Shown here piece by piece: positions 58,501 through 64,000 of a stretch of DNA of 64,000 nt; position 1 is the stretch's first letter, and every line of letters starts with the position of its first letter. The DNA is from Lycorma delicatula (Eukaryota; Arthropoda; Insecta; Hemiptera; Fulgoridae). Below the pieces are notes generated by a model. The model had not been told where the DNA came from, searched no databases, and worked only from the letters and a program-made list of their open reading frames with translations. The stretch lies in the NCBI RefSeq assembly GCF_047948215.1, contig NC_134465.1, positions 12,562,522 to 12,626,521 of the forward strand, given 5' to 3'. A program made the translations under genes and the position numbers.

Positions 58501-61021
58501 ATAAATTCTGAAATAAGATTTTAAGAAAAACTGGAGAAGAGAATAGAGACTTCTGTGGCAAAATGTTGTTAACAGAAGAGAAGTAGATAGTATGTTGGAA
58601 TAAAACACAACAGTAAAAGAGAAGTATACAGGATAAAAATTATAAGGAAAGATAAGTAGCGCACTACAGTTAATATCAAATATCAAAAATGCAATACATA
58701 TTTCAGTAATATATATTTAGGTAATAAAACCGTACCAAAGAATTAAAATAACATAAAATCAGCCTAAATGATCAAGTGAGCCTTTTAATCCAAATAGTTT
58801 GAATTATCAAAGGTTTTCACACAATGTATTTTTTCATACTATATTCACACGCATCAATATTCAGTTTTCTGTGATGAACTAATCCTAAAACAAAGTAACA
58901 AAAAATATAAAAGTAAATTTAGTTTCAAAGGAAATTCACAAAAATCAGTACTTCAAAGACAGAAAACACAGCAGTATTCACGAAAAAAATCCAAATTTAT
59001 CCATTATATTGATATCTTTTCTCATTTCATCAGTAAAAGAGAAAATTAATCTTGAATTATATAAACATAGGATTTATATTAAAATATTTGACGGTTTGTA
59101 ATAAATTTCATATAACATTGTAGACATAGTACTATCATAGTCAAGGAAACTGATGTTTAAAAAAGAATCTGAAGAAAAGGCTTCAAGAAAGATCTAGAAA
59201 CATTTACATATAAAAGTGAGTAAAATTTACATTTGGTTTTTTATACATTATACATCTATAATGTACAATCTATAATGCATTTATGTAAATCTGTAATGTA
59301 GTTGTGTCATCACAACTTCATTAGCTGAAACAAAAAGCGGCCAGGAAAAATTAATTTAGAAAATCAAAGATGAAAATTAAAAATTAGGCCTGTATCTCAG
59401 TATCAAGAAGACAAAAATAATGACTCTGCAGGTGATGGCAATATAAAGATAAAAATCAATGGTGACAAAATTGAATGTGTCCAAGATTTTATTTTCCTTG
59501 GTTCCAACATCAACCTTGATGCAGAATTGGTACCTGAAATTAAACGCCGTACAGCACTTGGACAAACCGCAAAGCTTGGTATGCAGAAGATTTGGAAAAG
59601 TAGAGATGTTGGATTGGACACAAATGCAGACTTGTACAAGCGATAGTTTTTCAATTAACATGTATAGTTGTGAGAGCTGGACTCTCAGGAAATTAGAGTG
59701 ACAGAAAATCGGTGCGTTCGAGTTGTGATGCTGGCGAAGACTGTTCAGAATCCCATGGACCAGCAAAATCACAAACAAAGAAGTCCTCGAATGTATAAAA
59801 CCAGAAATTTCACTCAAAGCTAAAATCACAAGACTTAAACTGACATACTTTGACCACATCATGTGCGCTAATTGCTTAGAAACTTTGATTATGTTCAGTA
59901 TGATTCGCAGAAAAAGAAAAACAGGATGACTATGGCACACTGGCTTGATACCATCAAAAGCAACACCACCAGGACAGTAGCGCAGCTTAAAGAAGCCGTA
60001 CATGATTGACAGTCATGGAGAACATTCGCCTGTGGAATCGCCAAGGGTCAAAAACACAACTGAATGGCTAATCATCATCATGTACATTAACAATATTTTT
60101 GTGAAAAAAAGAATTGACATTAAATCATTAAATATAGTATTTGAAAGGCCTAAAAACAAGGTAACAGAAATTAGTTTTTGCATTTCTGTAAGCGATTCTG
60201 TATGGTTTAGCTTTTTCATGGCTAAGTCCATGAATCAAAATGAAAATAGTGTTCTAAAAATGAATTAATAATGAAAAAACCACCAAAACAGTACAGAAAG
60301 TTCTACCTTAAAGGGGAAGATCACTTCCAATGAAAAATCCAAAAACTGACTTTCTCTCGATTTTTCAAAAAGCTTTGGATGGATTCTTTTGGAGGTATTC
60401 ATTTCCCTTAACATTGATCCTTTACTCCTCATTAATTTGCTGAGTTTTATTTAAAACTTATTTGCTATGAGTTTTATTTGCTATAAGTTTTATCCACGCT
60501 TATTTATAAAGGAATAAAAACATTTTATCACAAGAAATTTTAAAGGAATGACTCCTACATATAGATATTTTCAAGGATTCACTTTTGTATCAGGTGGTAG
60601 CTATATAAAACATCCACCTTAGGAGCTTCAGATAATACCAGGCATTCTAACTCTTGATAATATAAGTTAATACAAAAAGTTGTAAAAATCAAATATTTAA
60701 ATAACCATAATTAGAATTTGAATTGATGGTCTGAAAAATGTAATTTTTGTTTCAAAACAACATACAAAACATTACAGTATTTAATGATATTCCATAATGT
60801 ACAAATTTCACATACAATATGATACTTCTAAATCAGTTTGTTCAGGTAGGTTTTTTAAGATAAAAAATAAAAATGTCAGTAGTTTATTAGTACTAATTTC
60901 TTTCTAATAGATAAAAATGATGGAAATAGTGCACATGAAGACAATGAAGATGTTGACGAAGAATCGAATGATGTTTCAAATGATAAGACAAATATAGAAG
61001 AAAATGATAAGCAAGTAAAAG
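45788..61021 (+). CDS. LRRC56: LRRC56 orthologue, partial gene (3' exons beyond right edge)
   Basis: Exons are 45788-46001 (ATG at 45789), 49069-49217, 52667-52843, 54431-54600 and 60911-61021. All have AG/GT borders and phases join correctly (0, 2, 2, 1, 1), giving 273 codons so far. The product has an acidic, Pro-rich N-terminus, then a leucine-rich-repeat block: LSVYMPSLVELDLSGSWLLS, LKVARCNLDCLDGLFGLSFL, ELHASSNSIADIGSCAVL, LQLLDLSRNRVNNLGEISFL and LTDLDLSENPVSEY. It ends with an LRR cap (LLPGLIRLNGEP) and an Asp/Glu-rich tail. The order and spacing match vertebrate LRRC56, whose algal counterpart ODA8 acts in outer dynein arm assembly and intraflagellar transport. In insects the likely sites are sperm tails and chordotonal cilia. 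Introns hold at least five transposon insertions. Confidence 0.88.
46300..47300 (-). mobile_element. Tc1/mariner-like element relic in LRRC56 intron 1
   Basis: The minus-strand translation shows a degraded catalytic block near 46620-46660 (QQDGM), then CTFSMSEFVYGGLYGPQI (about 46510-46570) and a well preserved C-terminus DLRERIEAAVASYSKCAG with VWDELCYQLLAYCVTKMV (about 46340-46450). These are the last blocks of the family that includes the 31.6- and 43.3-kb copies. The N-terminal half (46700-47300) is barely recognisable. Confidence 0.65.
47310..49068. other. LRRC56 intron 1 remainder, no recognised element
   Basis: Several degraded, less A+T-rich stretches (47600-47820 and 48180-48700) look like old repeats, but I could not identify them by protein or by a second copy in the window. 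Confidence 0.4.
49069..49217 (+). CDS. LRRC56: LRRC56 exon: first leucine-rich repeat
   Basis: Acceptor TTTTTTATAG, donor AG|GTAACA, phase 0/2. It encodes SEEYELTNKTHIRLRIISKD then LQRLSVYMPSLVELDLSGSW. The LDLSGSWLLSLR ending continues into the next exon's DLGCGLRIKIL, as in LRRC56 of other animals. Confidence 0.88.
49820..50440 (+). mobile_element. LINE RNase H domain and 3' tail in LRRC56 intron 2
   Basis: The frame at 49823-50146 carries CDILIYSDSCRALQALEDLY and VSFYWIPSRIGIPGNERADS, the RNase H motifs (Asp and the His/Arg-x-Gly-x-x-Gly-Asn-Glu-x-Ala-Asp box) of I/Jockey-type LINEs. The sequence to about 50415 continues with a Cys-rich tail and LILGNDMEVLDRILLFL. The 5' part is truncated. 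Confidence 0.82.
50900..52221 (-). mobile_element. Tc1-like transposon, full span, inactivated
   Basis: Left end CAGTAACGTGCAAATTAAT and the reverse complement of the right end (CAGTAGTGTGCAAATTAAT) form TIRs, flanked by TA (50898-50899 and 52222-52223). Length is 1322 bases. On the minus strand, 51913-51602 encodes DLKLSAVDLNRQWNIASGTD then TISHRLLATGWKTHQPAIKK with LLSPAMCKKGLL, the Tc1 helix-turn-helix linker. Decayed catalytic blocks follow to about 50990. It lies in LRRC56 intron 2, antisense to the gene. Confidence 0.93.
52436..52520 (+). repeat. tRNA-like SINE head
   Basis: TATGGCACAATGGTACCATC resembles a pol III A box, and TGGGTTCAAATCTCTGTCAG, about 30 bases downstream, contains a good B box. 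The region resembles a tRNA with a damaged acceptor stem. It is probably a SINE fragment, as no cloverleaf with paired 7-base ends is evident. Confidence 0.55.
52667..52843 (+). CDS. LRRC56: LRRC56 exon: leucine-rich repeats 2-3
   Basis: Acceptor TTTTACAG, donor CAG|GTGAGT, phase 2/2. It encodes LKVARCNLDCLDGLFGLSFL, ELHASSNSIADIGSC and LTHLQLLDLS, two consecutive repeats of about 22 residues of the Lxx-Lxx-LxLxxNxI type. Confidence 0.92.
53194..53699. repeat. Inverted-repeat element (MITE-like) in LRRC56 intron 3
   Basis: The left arm 53194-53231 (TGTATTTTGGGTAATAAATA inside it) is inverted at 53662-53699 (GTGTTTATTACCCAAAATAT). Arms of about 38 bases match apart from a few changes. The 430-base centre is non-coding. 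Confidence 0.72.
54431..54600 (+). CDS. LRRC56: LRRC56 exon: last repeat and LRR cap
   Basis: Acceptor TTTTTTACAG, phase 2 in. It encodes RVNNLGEISFLGICSELTDL, LDLSENPVSEYMEYRD and QLLPGLIRLNGEPLAVH. Two donors are possible; CATG|GTGGGT at 54601 leaves phase 1 and fits the following exon, while the one four bases on would cause an immediate stop. Confidence 0.9.
55030..55897. mobile_element. Long-TIR non-autonomous element in LRRC56 intron 4
   Basis: About 210 bases at 55030-55241 recur inverted at 55683-55897: TGACCTTTGACCCCTGAC against GTCAGGGGTCAAAGGTCA, GGTTGAATATGTAATCATG against CATGACCACATATTCAACC, and AAGAACCAACAATGG against TTGTTGGTTCTT. The 440-base loop contains an AT microsatellite at about 55490-55521. 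No transposase is encoded. Confidence 0.88.
55490..55521. repeat. (TA)n microsatellite
   Basis: A TA run within the loop of the long-TIR element. Confidence 0.95.
55900..59300. other. LRRC56 intron 4, no recognised feature
   Basis: A+T-rich with only low-complexity open frames (for example 58213-58686 on the minus strand, which is Phe/Tyr/Leu-rich and typical of random A+T-rich translation). Confidence 0.45.
59310..60090 (+). mobile_element. RTE/BovB-like LINE, 3' fragment, in LRRC56 intron 4
   Basis: Translated across shifts: LYLSIKKTKIM (about 59385), NGDKIECVQDFIFLGSNINL (about 59457-59517), RRTALGQTAKLGMQKIWKSR, then ITNKEVLECIKPEISLKAKI (about 59770) and HWLDTIKSNTTRTVAQLKEA (about 59938-60000). 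It ends with SWRTFACGIAKG (about 60010-60050). This is the thumb and C-terminal domain of RTE-clade LINEs. It is related in architecture to the 82-3103 LINE but is clearly a different family. It has several stops. Confidence 0.85.
60911..61021 (+). CDS. LRRC56: LRRC56 exon: acidic region
   Basis: Acceptor TTTCTAATAG, donor G|GTAATT, phase 1/1. It encodes a highly acidic Asp/Glu/Asn-rich run (DNEDVDEESNDVSNDKTNIE). It fits the phase of the previous exon; acidic low-complexity exons after the LRR block are usual in this family. It has no conserved motif, so homology is not itself proof. Confidence 0.72.
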
Positions 61022-63620
61022 GTAATTTTACTTAATCTATATAAAATAGGGTTTGATGATAATTATGGCAAAACAATTAATTTATAGTTATTTATGATAG
61101 TAACAGTTACGTTGATAAATACTTCAAATTGATTACAATTTTGAATATAATTAAATGACATGAATATATGTTAATAAAAATTGTTTATTTAGTTTAAATT
61201 AAATCTGTTAACTAATTATTCATTACAGTTTGTTTAATACAACTCCAAACATACAAACATAATAATATTTTTTTTATTTTTAAAATATGTTGAATATATG
61301 TCAGAATAGCCATAACAATAAATAATTATTATAGGCAAACTGACATGAATCACAAACTGTTACTTAAAATATAACAAAGCAATTTTCAAAAATAACAATC
61401 ATCCCACATTGTGCTTACTAGAAAAAATTAATAGTGAAATAGGTGCATGTTAACATTCTTTAGTGAGCCGATCATATTGCTGCAAATACTAGATATATAG
61501 TGAAAGTCATTACTATCAAAGAAAGTAGTGGCTTATTGTTCCTCGGGTGATTTATCCAAGTGGTTTGTTTAAGAAACAAATAGGTGTAGCCTACTTTTGT
61601 GAAATAATAAATTACATATTTGGCTCCAAACTTAACAGGAAAAATGATTTTATAGAAACACAAAAGCAGTAAAATATTAAGAGTAACGACAAATCTGATT
61701 TAAACAAACTTGTTATTAGAATTAGAAAATAATTTTTACGATGCCACTTCCTTCAAAGTATCATTTTGTGATGAAGACAACTTCAGCTTGCTTCTAATTT
61801 TTGAAAAAGCAGTTTTATATAGTAGAACACTGAGGTTGACCTTTTTGCATTCTGGCTAATTGGAAAATTAAAAAAGACTTATCATATATATCTAAGGACA
61901 TATCATGTTAATTAGAAAAAAAAACATGTTAAAGCAAAAAAAAAAAAAAAAACATAACACTTTAAAAAACATATTGAAGCAAAATTGAGTTCAGTATATT
62001 TTTTAAAAATTACAATACATTCAATAGAATAAAACTTAAATGACCATCAATAATCAAAACATATCTTTAAAAATCTATTCCTTCTTTAAAAAAAATTGTG
62101 AATTGTACTCACTTAAATGTTGATCTTTTTTTTATGAGCTGTAAGATTATGTTAATCATTTTAAACAAAAAATTTGTAGAATTATATTCTTTTTGCTAAT
62201 CCAACCAGTCCATAGTGAAAGACAAACATTCATTTGTTTTTTCACATGACAGTCCTGGATGGAAGTCATTACATCATAGTTAATTTTAACCAATTATTAT
62301 GTTTCCATCAGTCTTCTCAGGTCATTTTATAATTAGTTTAACCCAAGACCAAATTTTTTTCTTAATGAATTACAGAATGGTCAATTAAAAAACTCAGTGT
62401 AGACAAAGATTGATAAAAATACATTTCCTGTTAAAGCAAAACTGTATTTGGACATTATTTTAGATTTTTTAAATAGTGCATTAATTTTTTTAAATTGTCT
62501 AGTGTGGATGTAAGCAATCTGAATAGCTGGACATCCAGAAAATCAGTGTTCAGATAATTGGCATCCAACTGTACCTTATTAAAGAAACCTGACTCTATTA
62601 TATCACGTTGATATACAATTGAAACAACCTGCTTAATATGATTTGTAAAGGCACTTACACTTAACTAGTACACCAATTATATATATCTAGATATTATGTT
62701 GCTGTGTGATGTGTTATCAGGTTTAGAGGGTCTAAAAGACAACCTCTAGTAAAGTCCATCAGGACTAGGAATGGAGGGGATAGAGTGGTGACCAGGATAA
62801 CATGGGGATTGAGATGTACAGTAGTGACATTTTCATATCTTGAAAGAGCTGTTTTTTTCCACAAGTACTTGAAAAGTTTGTGGATTTTATGAATTTTTAT
62901 GATAATTTTTGAAATTCGAAAACCGATTCCTTTCGAAAAAAAATCACAACAGATGTTATGTGTATACTAACACATTATTTAAAACATCTTGCAGAACAAT
63001 GAAAACTTCTCATAATTTTTTATTTTATTCTACAACACACATTTATACTGATTACATAATTATAAACTCATATTGTGTAAATTAAATTTAAGTTAACTCA
63101 TAAATCGACATATTTCCAACATTAAATTCCCTTAATATAATAAAAATAACATTTTGTAAAAAAATCTCACTGTCTTCTGTAATTAGAATCAATTGAATCA
63201 CTGAATTAATTTTTTTAAGTTCTTTGTCATATTATAATACTAATAACATCATTTGTAACTGACTTACTGTCCAGTGGAGCATTAGGTTCATATTTTTAAA
63301 TTAAAAAATACCATTTTATTTTAAGTCTATATATATTTATATATATATATATATATATATATAGACTTTACATGTAGATATGTGGTGTTTTGTTTAAAAA
63401 GTAGTGAAAAATATGAATTTTTTCATAAAATTTATATTTTAGTAAACCAGTGAGTGTGTATGTTTCGATACAGTCATCAATGACAAATGGATTAGTCCAA
63501 CACAGAAAGCTACAAATGGTATTTGTTAGTCCAATACAGAAAGCTAGATATGGTATTTATAAAAATCAGATTTTTGTAATGTTATGTATTTTCTGTGTGG
63601 AATGGTATCATAGACAATAA
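61022..63620. other. LRRC56 intron 5 (probable), mostly unrecognised
   Basis: No further LRRC56 exon could be identified. A less A+T-rich patch at 62700-62870 may be an old repeat. A perfect AT-rich palindrome lies at 63318-63366. Confidence 0.4.
63318..63366. repeat. AT microsatellite forming a near-perfect palindrome
   Basis: AAGTCTATATATA at the left and TATATAGACTTT at the right pair across an AT run, giving a hairpin with a non-repeat stem base (AAGTCT/AGACTT). Confidence 0.85.
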
Positions 63621-63639
63621 ATTAAGAAAAAAAAGCATT

Positions 63640-63990
63640 CAAGAATTTGAAGTATGGCAACATTGTAGAATTTAAGCATTTCAAGAATAGAAGCTGTTAC
63701 AAACTATGGAATAAACAAAGAATAGAAAAAAAGCCAAAGATAATTAATACCATTAAGTATGAGAAGTTACCATACTTAGGCCACATAATCCGAAACGAGT
63801 GAAAAGTATCAGCTCTTAAAAAATATCTGGCCAGATAAAGTGATTAGACAGAGGTGTGAGAGTAGGACAATTTAACTTAAGAACCTTTCAGTGTCATTTT
63901 TGAAGTCACTGTTGAACTTTTTTGAGTAGCCTTGGACAAAGTGAGGATGCCCATAATGATTCCAAAATTCAGAACAAGTACCTGTTTATC
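63640..63990 (+). mobile_element. Decayed RTE-like LINE tail
   Basis: KLPYLGHIIRNE near 63758-63794 matches the conserved Tyr-Leu/Phe-Gly-His-Ile/Val-x-Arg motif in the C-terminal domain of RTE-type LINEs. A run resembling the Gly/Arg-rich linker, LKNLSVSF, and the start of the terminal domain follow. Stops are present and the element may continue past the window edge. Confidence 0.6.
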
Positions 63991-64000
63991 AGTATTGGTG

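Noticed and set aside
58213..58686. 157-residue minus-strand frame in LRRC56 intron 4
   Set aside because: Phe/Tyr/Leu/Ile-rich product typical of random A+T-rich DNA; no motif, no splice support.
59377..60003. 208-residue minus-strand frame
   Set aside because: Antisense shadow of the RTE-like LINE fragment, which is clearly coding on the plus strand.
1..64000. CRISPR arrays, rRNA genes, bacterial operons or phage modules
   Set aside because: No regularly spaced repeats, rRNA signatures or prokaryotic gene organisation; the introns and transposons are eukaryotic.

Overview
The window is 64 kb of A+T-rich eukaryotic nuclear DNA, most likely from an insect. An arthropod-type ionotropic receptor gene with small exons, GT-AG introns, and a dense load of Tc1/mariner, Tigger and non-LTR elements support this. 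A hemipteran would fit the repeat load, but nothing in the sequence proves the order. No bacterial-style operons, rRNA genes or CRISPR arrays are visible.

Two host genes can be assembled from exons. On the minus strand (about 25.0 kb down to 10.1 kb, continuing off the left edge) is an Ir93a-like ionotropic receptor. Seven consecutive exons join in phase and carry the ligand-binding region, the first membrane segment and the start of the pore. Two more candidate exons supply a signal peptide and a short N-terminal piece. On the plus strand (about 45.8 to 61.0 kb, continuing off the right edge) is an LRRC56 orthologue. Five exons with matching phases encode an N-terminal region, a leucine-rich-repeat block and an acidic stretch. 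The first protein is a sensory co-receptor subunit at dendritic cilia. The second is linked to outer-dynein-arm delivery in motile axonemes.

Everything else I recognise is mobile DNA. From left to right: a nearly complete but frameshifted APE/RT LINE with target-site duplications (49-3371); a mariner relic (5.9-6.9 kb); a full-span decayed Tigger/pogo element with TIRs (7.25-9.99 kb); a LINE 3' relic and a mariner relic (12.7-13.7 kb); RT fragments (15.1 and 41.7-42.9 kb); tRNA-derived SINEs (17.4, 25.5, 52.4 kb); an I/Jockey-like LINE relic (18.6-20.4 kb); three copies of an unclassified dispersed repeat (20.9, 30.9, 37.8 kb); an internally deleted Tc1/mariner-like element (31.6-32.4 kb); a TIR element (32.4-33.6 kb); a full-length mariner (33,678-34,977); a mosaic of two transposons (43.3-44.7 kb); another relic (46.3-47.3 kb); a LINE RNase H fragment (49.8-50.4 kb); a full-span Tc1-like element (50,900-52,221); two inverted-repeat elements (53.2 and 55.0-55.9 kb); and RTE-like LINE tails (59.3-60.1 and 63.6-64.0 kb). 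All transposon coding regions examined contain stops or frameshifts.

I did not find a convincing new biological system. The most useful leads are the apparently reduced N-terminal domain of the Ir93a-like receptor, the DNA-binding-only transposase derivative at 31.6 kb, the three-copy unclassified repeat, and the long-TIR elements inside introns.
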